NCBI RefSeq assembly: GCF_001942405.1
Contig: NZ_MKKA01000003.1
Span: 1-64,000 of the forward strand
Length of the DNA: 64,000 nt
DNA from: Ornithinimicrobium sp. CNJ-824
GTDB lineage: Bacteria > Actinomycetota > Actinomycetes > Actinomycetales > Dermatophilaceae
Reading direction: 5' to 3'
Positions within the stretch are counted from its first letter, which is position 1. Each line of letters begins with the position of its first letter. Below are positions 11,666-20,634 of this stretch, piece by piece. Below the pieces are notes generated by a model. The model did no database searches. It saw only the letters and a program-made list of their open reading frames with translations, and was not told the DNA's origin. The translations under genes were made by a program, and so were the position numbers.

Positions 11666-13158
11666 GCAGGCTCCTTGCTCTTGGTCGCGGTGAGGTGGTC
11701 GTGCAGCCGGTCGACGGCGCCCCGGGCCGAGGCGGCGCAGGAGGTCAGGCCGAGACCGTCGTAGGAGGAGCCGGCCAGCTCGACGCCGGGGGCGTCGTCG
11801 GCGAGAGCCTCCCGTGCGGCGGCCAGCCGGGCCGGGTGGCCGACGGTCAGCTGGGGCAGGGCGGAGGGCCACCGTTCGACGTGCACCTGGACGGGGTCCG
11901 CACCGATGCCGGTGAACCCTGCGAGGTCCGCGCGGAGCCGCTCCACGAGCTCCTCGTCGTCCGAGGGGAGGTGTGGCCCGTCGGCCCGTCCCGCCGACAG
12001 CCGCACCAGGACGGTGTCGTCCAGGTCCAGGTGCGCCCACTTGGTGGACAGGAAGGTCGCCGCCTTGAGCGTCGAGCCGGTCGTCGAGGGCACGAGCATC
12101 CCGGTGCCTGCGAGGGCGGGGGCGTCGACGACGGCCGCACGGGGCAGCGCCAGCAGCACGGTGGCGACGTCCGCACGCCAGGTGGCCCGCAGCTGCTCCG
12201 CGGCGGTCGGGGAGCGCGGCGCCAGCAGCTCCGCCGCCACGGCGGCGCCGACGGCCAGGACGACGCCGTCCACGACGTGCGTGGCCCCGTCGGTGGTGCG
12301 CAGACGCCAGCGCCGGCCCTCCCGCGCGAGGTCGGTGACGGCCGACCCGGTCCGCACGGTGGCGCCCAGCTCCTCGACCAGCCGGTCGACCACCCGGCCC
12401 AGCCCTTCCGGCCAGCTGACGAACGACATCCGGCCGGCGGCGCCCGGACGTCGGCGGACCAGCAGGGAACGCCCGGAGCCGGCGGCGGGCACGAGGGCAG
12501 GGGCGCAGGCCCGGAGGCTGAGCCGGCGCACGTCCCCCGCGTGGAGTCCGCCGAGGAGCGGGTCCACGAACCGCTCGACCACCTGCCGGCCGAACCGGCC
12601 TGCCACGAAATCACCCACGGAGACGTCCTCCCCTGCCTCCAGGGTGGGGACGCGCCCGGAGCGCACCAGCAGCGGCTCCAACCCGGCCCTGGCCATCCCC
12701 GGGACGGTCATCACCCGGCTGCGGACCACGGGCCGCAGCCGGGTCGGACCCGCGGGCCCGACACCGGCCGGCAACGGCCGTAGGCCGCGCGGCGTGACCA
12801 GCCAGCTCCGCCCGGTCCGCGCGGTGACCATGGACTCCGTGAGGTCGAGCTCGTCGAGCAGCTCGGCCGTCCCCGGGGCGGCCAGGTGCATCGCCTCGGC
12901 GCCCACGTCCACCGGGACGCCGGCCACCGGCACGGTCCGGATCTGGCCGCCCACCCGCTCCGAGGCCTCCAGGAGCAGGACGTCGGCGCCTTCCGCCCGC
13001 AGCTGCCGGGCGGCCAGCAGGCCGGTGAACCCACCGCCCACGACGGCGACCGTGCGGCGGCAAGGCGAGTCCGGTCCGCCGGAGGATGACGTAAGAGTCG
13101 GAAGGTCTGGCACCGGGCCTCCTGTGAGGGGAAAAGCAGCGACGACCAAGTCTGACAT
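11662..13158 (-). CDS. hemY: Protoporphyrinogen/coproporphyrinogen III oxidase, HemY type
   Basis: 498 aa FAD enzyme. The dinucleotide fold VAVVGGGFTGLLAARQL lies near residue 40 after a short N-terminal extension, and a FAD-contact motif (SSYDGLGLTSCAASARGA) occurs at the C-terminus. In actinobacteria such enzymes oxidise coproporphyrinogen III to coproporphyrin III, feeding ferrochelatase and HemQ. The ATG at 13158 gives the longest frame; a GTG about 11 codons later with AGGAGG close upstream is also possible. It is followed directly by the overlapping radical SAM gene. The ferrochelatase at 25.6 kb would use its product. Confidence 0.88.
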   Translation of the reverse strand: MSDLVVAAFPLTGGPVPDLPTLTSSSGGPDSPCRRTVAVVGGGFTGLLAARQLRAEGADVLLLEASERVGGQIRTVPVAGVPVDVGAEAMHLAAPGTAELLDELDLTESMVTARTGRSWLVTPRGLRPLPAGVGPAGPTRLRPVVRSRVMTVPGMARAGLEPLLVRSGRVPTLEAGEDVSVGDFVAGRFGRQVVERFVDPLLGGLHAGDVRRLSLRACAPALVPAAGSGRSLLVRRRPGAAGRMSFVSWPEGLGRVVDRLVEELGATVRTGSAVTDLAREGRRWRLRTTDGATHVVDGVVLAVGAAVAAELLAPRSPTAAEQLRATWRADVATVLLALPRAAVVDAPALAGTGMLVPSTTGSTLKAATFLSTKWAHLDLDDTVLVRLSAGRADGPHLPSDDEELVERLRADLAGFTGIGADPVQVHVERWPSALPQLTVGHPARLAAAREALADDAPGVELAGSSYDGLGLTSCAASARGAVDRLHDHLTATKSKEPA

Positions 13159-13323
13159 GCCGTAGTAGTGACGTGGTCAGCAGGGAGCGGCCCGACGGCG
13201 CGCGGGCGTCGATCCTGTTTCCCGGGACCGGGCCTCGTCTGCCCCTCCGGGTCGCGCCGTGTGCGATGGTCTCCCTGGGAACGACGACGACCGACGGCCC
13301 GGGAGGGTCGCGAGGAGGCTGGG

Positions 13324-14061
13324 ATGACGACACGGACCGTGCTGGTCACCGGTGGAGGCAGCGGCATCGGGGAGGCCATCGCCCGGCGCAGCGCCCAGGA
13401 CGGGATGCGGGTGGTCGTGGCCGACCGGGACCCGAAGGCCGCCGAGCGGGTCGCCGAGGCGGTCGACGGGGAGACGTGGGTGGTCGACCTGTCCGACACC
13501 GCCGCGCTGGAGGACCTGCGGCTGGAGTGCGACGTCCTCGTCAACAACGCGGGGGTCCAGCGGGTCGCGCCCATCCACGAGTACGACCCGGCCGACTTCC
13601 GGCTCATCCACCGGCTGATGCTCGAGTCGCCGTTCCTGCTGGTCCGGGCCGCGCTGCCGCACATGTACGCGCGGGGGTGGGGCCGGATCGTCAACGTGTC
13701 CTCGGCCCACGGCCTGCGGGCCTCGGCGTTCAAGTCCGCCTACGTCTCCGCCAAGCACGGCCTGGAGGGCCTGTCCAAGGTCGCGGCCCTGGAGGGGGCT
13801 GCGCACGGGGTGACCTCCAACTGCATCAACCCGGGCTACGTGCGCACCCCGCTCGTGGAGAAGCAGATCGCCGACCAGGCGGTCACCCACGGGATCCCCG
13901 AGGCGGAGGTGGTGGAGAAGATCATGCTGACCCGCTCGGCGGTCAAGCGCCTCGTCGAGCCGGCCGAGGTCGCCGCCCTGGCGGCCTTCCTCATGAGCGA
14001 CGACGCCGGGATGGTGACGGGCACCTCCTACACGATGGACGGCGGCTGGACCGCCCAGTAG
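13324..14061 (+). CDS. Short-chain dehydrogenase, 3-hydroxybutyrate dehydrogenase-like
   Basis: 245 aa classical SDR. The NAD-binding TGGGSGIGEAIA is at the N-terminus, NNAG near residue 80, the catalytic serine in VSSAHGLRAS, and the Tyr/Lys pair in YVSAKHG. The SSAHG...FKSAYVSAKHG segment is characteristic of D-3-hydroxybutyrate dehydrogenases, which interconvert 3-hydroxybutyrate and acetoacetate in polyhydroxybutyrate or ketone-body use. AGGAGG lies 6 bases before the ATG. It stands alone between convergent and divergent neighbours. Confidence 0.85.
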   Translation: MTTRTVLVTGGGSGIGEAIARRSAQDGMRVVVADRDPKAAERVAEAVDGETWVVDLSDTAALEDLRLECDVLVNNAGVQRVAPIHEYDPADFRLIHRLMLESPFLLVRAALPHMYARGWGRIVNVSSAHGLRASAFKSAYVSAKHGLEGLSKVAALEGAAHGVTSNCINPGYVRTPLVEKQIADQAVTHGIPEAEVVEKIMLTRSAVKRLVEPAEVAALAAFLMSDDAGMVTGTSYTMDGGWTAQ

Positions 14062-14113
14062 CCGACGTGCGCGTTGACTGCCCGCCCCGCCGCCCCGCCC
14101 GGCCGGGCCGACG

Positions 14114-15397
14114 TCAGCGGCCCAGCCAGGACATCGTCGCCGCCACCATGGCCCGCACGCCGGTGTCCAGGGTCGGCTGCAGCACCGGGGCGAACTGCGG
14201 GGCGTGGTTGTCCGGGAAGTCGGCCGCCTGGGTGCCGGCGGCCTCGGCGTCGGCCCACCGCCGGGCGTCGAAGGCGCCGAAGCCCCAGTAGCAGTAGGGC
14301 ACGCCCCAGGCGTTCGGCAGCTCGGAGAAGTCCTCCGAGCCCATCTCCGGCTCGAACTCGCGGACCTGCTCGGCCCCGAGCTCGGCGGCCAGCGCCGACC
14401 GCACCCGGTCCGTGGTCGCGGGGTCGTTGTCGGTCACCGGCAGGTGGTCGAAGGTCTCCACGAGGGGTTCCGGCGCGCCCCAGGCCGCCGCCTCCGCCCG
14501 TGCCGTGCGGTGCAGGATGTCCAGGCACCGGCGGGCCACCTCGTCGTCGTAGGTGCGCACGGTCCCCTCCACGACGGCGCTCTCGGGGATGATGTTGGTC
14601 TTCGTGCCGGCCGCGATCCGGCCGACCGTGACGACGGCCGTGGCCCGGGGCGACACCTGGCGGGAGACGATCGTCTGCAGCCGGACCACGAGCGAGGCGG
14701 CCATGACCACCGGGTCGATCGCCGTGTGCGGCGCCGACCCGTGGCCGCCCCGACCGCGCAGCGTGATCCGGAAGTCGTCGCAGCTGGCCATGATCGGGCC
14801 GGCGGCCACCTGCACGGACCCCGCCGGCCCGGGCAGGACGTGCTGGCCCAGGGCGACGTCCGGGCGGGGGAGCCGCTCGACGAGGCCGTCGGCGACCATG
14901 GCCTCGGCCCCGTTGAACTGCTCCTCGGCGGGCTGGAAGACGGCGACCAGGGTGCCCGACCACGTGTCCGGGGCGGCGAGCAGCAGACGCAGCGTCGCCA
15001 GTAGCGTGGCCACGTGGGTGTCGTGGCCGCACGCGTGCATGACGGGGACCGCCTCGCCCGCCGCGTTGGCCGCGGTCGCCGTCGAGGCGTAGGGCAGCCC
15101 GGTGTCCTCACGGACCGGAAGACCGTCCATGTCGGCGCGGACGAGGACCGTGGGTCCCTCCCCGTGGCGCACGACGACGGCCACCCCGGTGCCGCCGACC
15201 CCGGTGAGGACCTCGGCCTCCTCGGCCCCCGGCATCGCCCGCACCTCCTCGACCACACGGGCCGCGGTCGCGTGCTCCTGCATCGACAGCTCGGGGTACG
15301 CGTGGAGCCAGCGGTAGGTCTCCTCCAGCCAGGGCTGGATCGCGGGCAGCCCGGTCAGGACGGCGGTGACGGCGGACGTGGGGGCGGTGGTGGTCAC
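14114..15397 (-). CDS. M20 family amidohydrolase (hippurate/IAA-amide hydrolase-like)
   Basis: 427 aa metallohydrolase. Metal-binding residues show in HACGHDTH and FQPAEEQFNGA, and in the later histidine of GGHGSAPH, as in M20D amidohydrolases that cleave N-acyl or aryl-amino acids. The C-terminal EMGSEDFSEL supplies the last metal ligand and adjoining active-site residues. The start is a GTG at 15397 with GGAGAG upstream. No signal peptide is seen. It converges on the SDR gene. Substrates could be hippurate, N-acetyl amino acids or indole-acetyl conjugates; the sequence alone does not choose. Confidence 0.88.
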   Translation of the reverse strand: MTTTAPTSAVTAVLTGLPAIQPWLEETYRWLHAYPELSMQEHATAARVVEEVRAMPGAEEAEVLTGVGGTGVAVVVRHGEGPTVLVRADMDGLPVREDTGLPYASTATAANAAGEAVPVMHACGHDTHVATLLATLRLLLAAPDTWSGTLVAVFQPAEEQFNGAEAMVADGLVERLPRPDVALGQHVLPGPAGSVQVAAGPIMASCDDFRITLRGRGGHGSAPHTAIDPVVMAASLVVRLQTIVSRQVSPRATAVVTVGRIAAGTKTNIIPESAVVEGTVRTYDDEVARRCLDILHRTARAEAAAWGAPEPLVETFDHLPVTDNDPATTDRVRSALAAELGAEQVREFEPEMGSEDFSELPNAWGVPYCYWGFGAFDARRWADAEAAGTQAADFPDNHAPQFAPVLQPTLDTGVRAMVAATMSWLGR

Positions 15398-15445
15398 GGG
15401 CTCTCCTCGGTGCGGTGCGGGTGCTGGCCCGACGCTAGCCCGTGG

Positions 15446-15451
15446 CAGGCT
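15446..15451 (+). promoter_or_regulatory. Leaderless -10-like box for the PfkB kinase
   Basis: CAGGCT lies 6 bases before the GTG at 15458. It deviates from TANNNT only in the first base and no ribosome-binding site is present. Confidence 0.4.
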
Positions 15452-15457
15452 GTGCGG

Positions 15458-16462
15458 GTGACATCACGGGTGATCCACACCGGTCAGGCGCTGGTCGACG
15501 TCGTGCTCGAGGTCGGCGGTCTGCCGGTCCGCGGCGGCAACGTCAACGCGCACTCCTCGCAGCGCTACGCCGGGGGAGCGGTGAGCATCCTGCTGGCCGC
15601 GGCCCGCACCGGGGCCCGGGCCGTGCACGCGGGGGCCCACGGCAGCGGCCCCAACGGCGACCTCGTCCGGCGGGCCCTCACGGCGGAGGGGGTGCACCTG
15701 GCCGACCCGCCCGTGCCCGGGGAGGACACCGGGATCTGCGTGGTGCTGGTGGAGCCCACCGCCGAGCGCACCTTCATCACCACCTACGGCGCGGAGCGCC
15801 GCATCAGCGTCGACTCCCTGGCCCGCAGCGGCCCGGCCCCCGGCGACGTCGTCTGCGTCACCGGCTACAGCCTCTACCCCCCGACGAGGGAGCCGCTCCT
15901 GGAGTGGCTCGAGGGGCTGCCCGAGGGGGTGCAGGTCGTCCTGGACCCCGGAGCCGCCCTGGCGGAGATGCCGGGGGAGGACCGGGCCCGGATGCTGGCG
16001 CTGACCCAGGTGTGGACCTCCAACGCGCTCGAGGCCAAGGAGCTCACCGGGGTGGGGGACGTCGCCGCCGCCGCGGGTGCCGTGGCCGGGCACCTGCCCG
16101 AGGGTGCCGTCGTCGTGGTCCGGGACGGCGCGGACGGGTGCGTGCTCCACGTCGAGGGCGCGACGACCACGGTGCCGGGGTTCCCCCAGGTCCCGGTCGA
16201 CACCAACGGTGCCGGGGACGCCCACACGGGGGTGCTCTGCGCCGAACGGACCCTCGGCACCGACTGGGTCACGGCCGCCCGGCGGGCCAACGCCGCCGGC
16301 GCGATCAAGGTGACCCGCCGCGGACCCGCGACGGCCCCGACGCGGGCCGAGGTCGACGCCTTCCTGGCCTCCCCCGACCGGGACGAGGACCGCCCCGGCG
16401 GGTCACCGGGCCGCGGGACCGTCCCAGGGCACGCCGAACCGCCCGTCGTGCACGACCTCTGA
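15458..16462 (+). CDS. PfkB-family carbohydrate kinase
   Basis: 334 aa ribokinase-like sugar or nucleoside kinase. The N-terminal glycine-rich motif YAGGAVSILLAAARTGA and the C-terminal signature DTNGAGDAHTG (catalytic Asp plus anion hole) are clear. The substrate is not evident. The last 20 or so residues run into the antisense 3' end of the nitroreductase gene and are probably a dispensable tail. The GTG start is chosen for its leaderless promoter spacing. It is divergent from the M20 gene, with 60 bases between the two starts. Confidence 0.82.
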   Translation: MTSRVIHTGQALVDVVLEVGGLPVRGGNVNAHSSQRYAGGAVSILLAAARTGARAVHAGAHGSGPNGDLVRRALTAEGVHLADPPVPGEDTGICVVLVEPTAERTFITTYGAERRISVDSLARSGPAPGDVVCVTGYSLYPPTREPLLEWLEGLPEGVQVVLDPGAALAEMPGEDRARMLALTQVWTSNALEAKELTGVGDVAAAAGAVAGHLPEGAVVVVRDGADGCVLHVEGATTTVPGFPQVPVDTNGAGDAHTGVLCAERTLGTDWVTAARRANAAGAIKVTRRGPATAPTRAEVDAFLASPDRDEDRPGGSPGRGTVPGHAEPPVVHDL

Positions 16463-17043
16463 GAGGGGCCTCCGCGGCCGCCGGGCGGAACCTCCCGGCG
16501 GCCGGGCCACCGCATACCCCAGCGCGACCACGCCGAGCAGACGGCGGTCGGGAGGGATCCCGAACGCCGCCCGCACCACGTCCCAGCGGTCGCCGGGCAC
16601 CCCGAGCAGGAGCGCTCCCAACCCCTCGTCGACGGCCGTCAGCAGCGCCAGCAGCGCGGCCATCCCGGTGTCCACGTCCCACCAGGCACCGGCCACGTCG
16701 CAGCGTCCCGGTCCGTGCGTCCCTTGTCGGGCTCGGCGTACCGGTCCAGGTAGGCCTCGGGGGAGGACAGCAGGACCACGAGGCAGGGCGCGCTCGAGAC
16801 GCCGCGCAACCACCGGTCGGGGACGAAGCCCGGGTCTGCCCGGCCCGGCACCGTGGCGGCCCACCACCGGTCGCGGTCGGCGGGGCGGGTCAGCACGAGC
16901 AGGTCGGTGCCCTGGCTGAAGCCCGCGCTGGGGCCGCGCCGGGCGCGGTCCAGCACCCGGGCGAGCACCTCCGGGGGCACCGGACGGTCGGGGTCGAACT
17001 CCCGGGTCATCCGCCGGCGTCGCAGGACCTCTCCCAGCTCCAT
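16403..17043 (-). CDS. Nitroreductase-family flavoprotein (one-base frameshift near 16686)
   Basis: About 213 aa when one C is restored in CC(C)TGG near 16686. The N-terminus ELGEVLRRRRMTREFDPDRPVP is typical of the FMN-dependent nitroreductase family, and the two frames join as WPVP then WWDVDTGMAALLALL, matching the usual WPVPYW-type motif. The C-terminal DRRLLGVVALGYA is also family-like. The ATG at 17043 is chosen from the family N-terminus; another ATG lies three codons upstream. The 3' end overlaps the convergent PfkB gene by 60 bases. Confidence 0.75.
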
Positions 17044-17116
17044 GCCCCGCATGGTGGCACGGCCGCCCGGGCGAGGACCGACCCGAACCCGGCCGCCCCG
17101 TGACGGACCGGCCTGC

Positions 17117-17122
17117 CATGAT
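17117..17122 (+). promoter_or_regulatory. Leaderless -10-like box for the GNAT/acyl-CoA synthetase gene
   Basis: CATGAT lies 6 bases before the ATG at 17129 with no ribosome-binding site; it fits the CANNNT variant seen repeatedly in this window. Confidence 0.35.
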
Positions 17123-17128
17123 GGACGC

Positions 17129-19795
17129 ATGACCGAGCCGGCACCGCTGCCCCCGGGCTACCCGCAGGAGTGGGAGGCCGACGTCGTGCTGTCCGACGGG
17201 ATGGTCGCGCACGTGCGACCGATCCGGCCCGACGACACCGAGGCCATCCACGAGTTCCACGCCGGCCAGTCCGACGAGTCCATCTACCTGCGGTTCTTCG
17301 CGCCCATCAAACGCCTCTCGGACAAGGACGTCCACCGGTTCACCCACGTCGACTACCACGACCGGGTCGCCCTGGTGATGACCGTGCGCGACAAGCTCGT
17401 GGGGATCGGCCGCTACGACCGGCTCGAGCCCGACGGCCCGGTGGCCGAGGTCGCCTTCAACGTCTCCGACCACCACCAGGGCCGCGGCATCGGGTCGGTG
17501 CTCCTGGAGCACCTGGCCGACATCGGCCGGGAGGACGACGTGCGCCGGTTCGTCGCCGACGTGCTCCCGCAGAACCGGAAGATGATCGGCGTCTTCCGCG
17601 ACGCCGGCTACGAGGTGTCCCACGAGTTCGACGACGGCGTCATCGCGGTGGCCTTCGACATCGAGCCCACCGACGAGTCCCGGGCCGTACGGATGAGCCG
17701 CGAGCACCGCTCCGAGGCCCGGTCGATGCGGCAGGTGCTGCACCCCTCCTCCGTGGCGGTCATCGGCGCCAGCCGAAGGCCGGACACCGTGGGCCGGGTC
17801 TTCCTCGAGGACATCGTCGCCGGCGGCTACCGCGGGCGCCTCCACGCGGTCAACAACCGGGCCGAGCCGGGCACCCTCATCGAGGGCCTGGAGTCGGTGG
17901 CCTCGGTGCGCGACGTCGAGGGGGGCGTCGACCTGGCCGTGATCGCCGTGCCCGCACCGGACGTGCTCCAGATCGTCGACGAGTGCGCCGACGCGTCGGT
18001 CAAGACCCTCGTCGTGGCCTCGGAGGGGTTCGCCGAGTCCGGTCCGGAGGGGGAGGAGCGGCAGCGCGAGCTGCTCGAACGGGCCCGGCGCTACGGCATG
18101 CGCGTCCTGGGCCCCAACAGCTTCGGCCTTATCAACAATGACCCCGAGGTCTCCCTCAACGCCACCCTGGCCTCGGTGGAGCACGTCCCGCCGCACGGCA
18201 GCCTGGGGCTGTTCGCCCAGTCCGGCGCGCTCGGCGTGGCGGTGCTGGCCTCCGCCCAGCGCCGGGGCCTGGGGATCTCGACCTTCGCCTCGGCCGGCAA
18301 CCGGGTGGACATCTCGGGCAACGACCTCATGCAGTACTGGCTCGACGACGACGCCACCTCCGCCGTGGGCCTCTACCTGGAGTCGATGGGCAACCCCCGC
18401 AAGTTCTCCCGGATCGCCCGCAAGCTGTCGAGCATCAAGCCGGTCGTCGTGGTCAAGTCCGGCGTCGGCGGCGGCAAGTACGCCACCCCGCGGGGGCACC
18501 GGGTGCGCTCGACCCAGGAGCGGCCCGAAGCCTTCGCCCAGATGCTCAAGCAGGCCGGGGTCATCCGCGTCGAGAACCTGCACCAGCTCTTCGACGTGGC
18601 CCAGCTGGTCATCAACCAGCCGCTGCCGGCGGGACGCCGGGTCGGGGTGGTGACCAACAGCGACGCGCTGGGTTCGCTGGCCGCCGACGCGGCGGTCTCG
18701 TGGGGCCTGGAGGTGACCCACGGCCCGGTCTCGGTGACCGCGGAGGCGCGCACCGACTCCTTCCGGGAGGTGGTCGAGCAGGCGCTCGCCGACCCGGCCG
18801 TGGACGCCCTCATCGCCTGCTTCATCCCGCCGGTCGCCCAGATCGACCCTGAGGTCGTCGACGCGGTCGAGCAGGCGGTGGACCGGTCGGACAAGCCGTG
18901 CGTGGCCACCTTCCTGGGGATGCGCGGGGTCGGGGCCACCCGGCGGCTGCCGGTCTACCCCACCCCCGAGGACGGGGTGCGCGCGCTGGCGGCGGCGAGC
19001 CGGTATGCCGACTGGCGCCGCAGCGACCGCGGCGAGCGGGTGCGTCCCGAGGGGATCAACCGGCGCGCGGCCCACGACGTGCTGGAGACGGTCCTGGCGC
19101 AGGAGCCGGCCGGGCGGGAGCTGACGCCCGAGGAGGCCGACGCGCTGCTGTCGGCCTACGGCATCGACGTGTGGCCCACGGTCGCCGTCGGCTCCGACGA
19201 GGAGGCGGTCGACGCGTACAAGAAGATGCGCGGCACCGTCGTCATGAAGGCGACCTCCCCGCTCCTGCAGCACCAGCCGGGCCAGGGGTGGATCCGCACG
19301 GGGCTGCGTCACCCCAAGGCGGTGGGCGCGGCATACCGGGACCTGGACGCCCTGGTGCGCCCCCTGGGCGCCGAGGGCATCGCGCTGCAGCAGATGGCGC
19401 CCCCCGGGGTGGCCGTGGAGATCAACACCTCCGAGGACGCGCTCTTCGGCCCGGTCGTAGGCTTCGGCGTGGCCGGCCTGCCCGTGGACCTGCTCGGCGA
19501 CGTGGCCCACCGCTTCCCGCCGATGACCGACGTGGACATCGAGGACATGGTCGGCTCCATCAAGGCGGCGCCCATGCTCGACGGGTACCGGGGCGCCATG
19601 CCGGTCGACCACGGTGCCCTGCACGACCTGATCGCCCGGGTGTCGGTGCTCACCGACGACCACCCCGAGCTGGCGCACGTGCGGCTCAACCCGGTGATGG
19701 CCCACCAGGACGGCATCGAGGTGCTGGGGGCCCGCGTGCACGTCGCGCCCGCGCCCACACGCACCGACGCCGAACGGCGCGCGATGTCGTCCTGA
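17129..19795 (+). CDS. GNAT acetyltransferase fused to NDP-forming acyl-CoA synthetase (Pat-like)
   Basis: 888 aa. Residues about 20-190 are a GNAT domain (VAEVAFNVSDHHQGRGIGS acetyl-CoA loop). Then follow a CoA-binding Rossmann domain (VAVIGASRRPDTVGRVF, about 205-300), a succinyl-CoA-ligase-like domain with FAQSGALG, and a C-terminal ATP-grasp domain. Proteins of this make-up acetylate lysines of metabolic enzymes, classically acetyl-CoA synthetase. In enterobacterial Pat the GNAT domain is C-terminal; here it is N-terminal, an arrangement I recall from Streptomyces PatA. The catalytic histidine of the ligase domain is not obvious, so it may sense rather than make acyl-CoA. Confidence 0.88.
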   Translation: MTEPAPLPPGYPQEWEADVVLSDGMVAHVRPIRPDDTEAIHEFHAGQSDESIYLRFFAPIKRLSDKDVHRFTHVDYHDRVALVMTVRDKLVGIGRYDRLEPDGPVAEVAFNVSDHHQGRGIGSVLLEHLADIGREDDVRRFVADVLPQNRKMIGVFRDAGYEVSHEFDDGVIAVAFDIEPTDESRAVRMSREHRSEARSMRQVLHPSSVAVIGASRRPDTVGRVFLEDIVAGGYRGRLHAVNNRAEPGTLIEGLESVASVRDVEGGVDLAVIAVPAPDVLQIVDECADASVKTLVVASEGFAESGPEGEERQRELLERARRYGMRVLGPNSFGLINNDPEVSLNATLASVEHVPPHGSLGLFAQSGALGVAVLASAQRRGLGISTFASAGNRVDISGNDLMQYWLDDDATSAVGLYLESMGNPRKFSRIARKLSSIKPVVVVKSGVGGGKYATPRGHRVRSTQERPEAFAQMLKQAGVIRVENLHQLFDVAQLVINQPLPAGRRVGVVTNSDALGSLAADAAVSWGLEVTHGPVSVTAEARTDSFREVVEQALADPAVDALIACFIPPVAQIDPEVVDAVEQAVDRSDKPCVATFLGMRGVGATRRLPVYPTPEDGVRALAAASRYADWRRSDRGERVRPEGINRRAAHDVLETVLAQEPAGRELTPEEADALLSAYGIDVWPTVAVGSDEEAVDAYKKMRGTVVMKATSPLLQHQPGQGWIRTGLRHPKAVGAAYRDLDALVRPLGAEGIALQQMAPPGVAVEINTSEDALFGPVVGFGVAGLPVDLLGDVAHRFPPMTDVDIEDMVGSIKAAPMLDGYRGAMPVDHGALHDLIARVSVLTDDHPELAHVRLNPVMAHQDGIEVLGARVHVAPAPTRTDAERRAMSS

Positions 19796-19838
19796 CGGAC
19801 GGCGCACCCGCCCCGGACCGCACGAGGAGAGGACGGAC

Positions 19839-20555
19839 GTGGCCGCACGGTTCGAGGAGCTGGCGTGGGCGCAGACCCCGATCGGCGAGCTCAGCCTCCG
19901 GCGACGGCGGGAGCCGGTGACCGGGACGGAGGTCCACGAGGTCAAGCTCGGCGAGGAGTACCTCATGTCGAGCCTGTTCACCGTGGCCGAGGAGGAGCTG
20001 GCCCGGCTGGCCCTCGCCCGCCTCGAGGGCGAGGGTCTGCGGGTCGTCGTGGGCGGGCTCGGCCTGGGCTACACCGCCCGGGCCGTGCTCGAGGACGACG
20101 GGGTGGCCGACCTCGTCGTCGTCGACGCCCTCGAGCCGGTCCTCGACTGGCACCGGCAGGGCCTGGTGCCCCTCGGGGCCGGGCTCACGGCCGACCCCCG
20201 GTGCCGGCTCGTCCACGGGGACTTCTTCGCGATGGCCGCCGGCGAGGGGTTCGACCCGTCCGGCGGGGGCAGCGGCTGGGACGCGGTCCTCGTCGACATC
20301 GACCACTCGCCCCGGCACGCGCTGGCCGAGGGCAGCACCGGCTTCTACGGGCCGGTGGGGACGCGGGCGCTGGCGGGGCACCTGCGCCCCGGCGGCGTCT
20401 ACGCCCTGTGGTCCGACGACCCGCCGGACGCGGACTACCTGGAGGTCCTGCGGGCGGTGTTCACCGACGTGGCCGCCCAGGTCGTCGAGTTCCCCAACCC
20501 CCTGCAGGGGCGGACGGCCGCCAACACGGTCTACCTGGCGACCCGGCAGGAGTGA
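19839..20555 (+). CDS. Spermidine synthase-like SAM-dependent protein
   Basis: 238 aa with a Rossmann methyltransferase fold. VVVGGLGLGYTARAVLE is the SAM-binding loop, DLVVVDALEPVLDW supplies the ribose-binding acid and DAVLVDIDHSP stands where spermidine synthases have their catalytic DxxDP-type motif. It lacks enough polyamine-site residues for me to call a true aminopropyltransferase. The GTG start has GAGGAGAGG 5-8 bases upstream. It lies 43 bases after the Pat-like gene and may be co-transcribed with it; a strong palindrome follows it. Confidence 0.75.
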   Translation: MAARFEELAWAQTPIGELSLRRRREPVTGTEVHEVKLGEEYLMSSLFTVAEEELARLALARLEGEGLRVVVGGLGLGYTARAVLEDDGVADLVVVDALEPVLDWHRQGLVPLGAGLTADPRCRLVHGDFFAMAAGEGFDPSGGGSGWDAVLVDIDHSPRHALAEGSTGFYGPVGTRALAGHLRPGGVYALWSDDPPDADYLEVLRAVFTDVAAQVVEFPNPLQGRTAANTVYLATRQE

Positions 20556-20580
20556 GGAGCCCGGGGGCACCTCGTCCGCG

Positions 20581-20606
20581 GGGACGGACCGGCGCCGGTC
20601 CGTCCC
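20581..20606. terminator. Perfect 26-base palindrome, likely terminator
   Basis: GGGACGGACCGGC pairs exactly with its downstream complement, with no mismatch. It sits 25 bases after the spermidine-synthase-like stop and 28 bases before the next start. There is no T-tract, as is common in high-GC actinobacteria. A dimeric repressor site is an alternative reading. Confidence 0.6.
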
Positions 20607-20634
20607 GCACGTCGGCAGGTGGCACCATGGGTCC

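Noticed and set aside
16403-19981. 1192-codon minus-strand frame opposite the Pat-like gene
   Set aside because: Only its last part, beyond the frameshift, belongs to a real gene (the nitroreductase). The rest is antisense to an intact, well-recognised protein.
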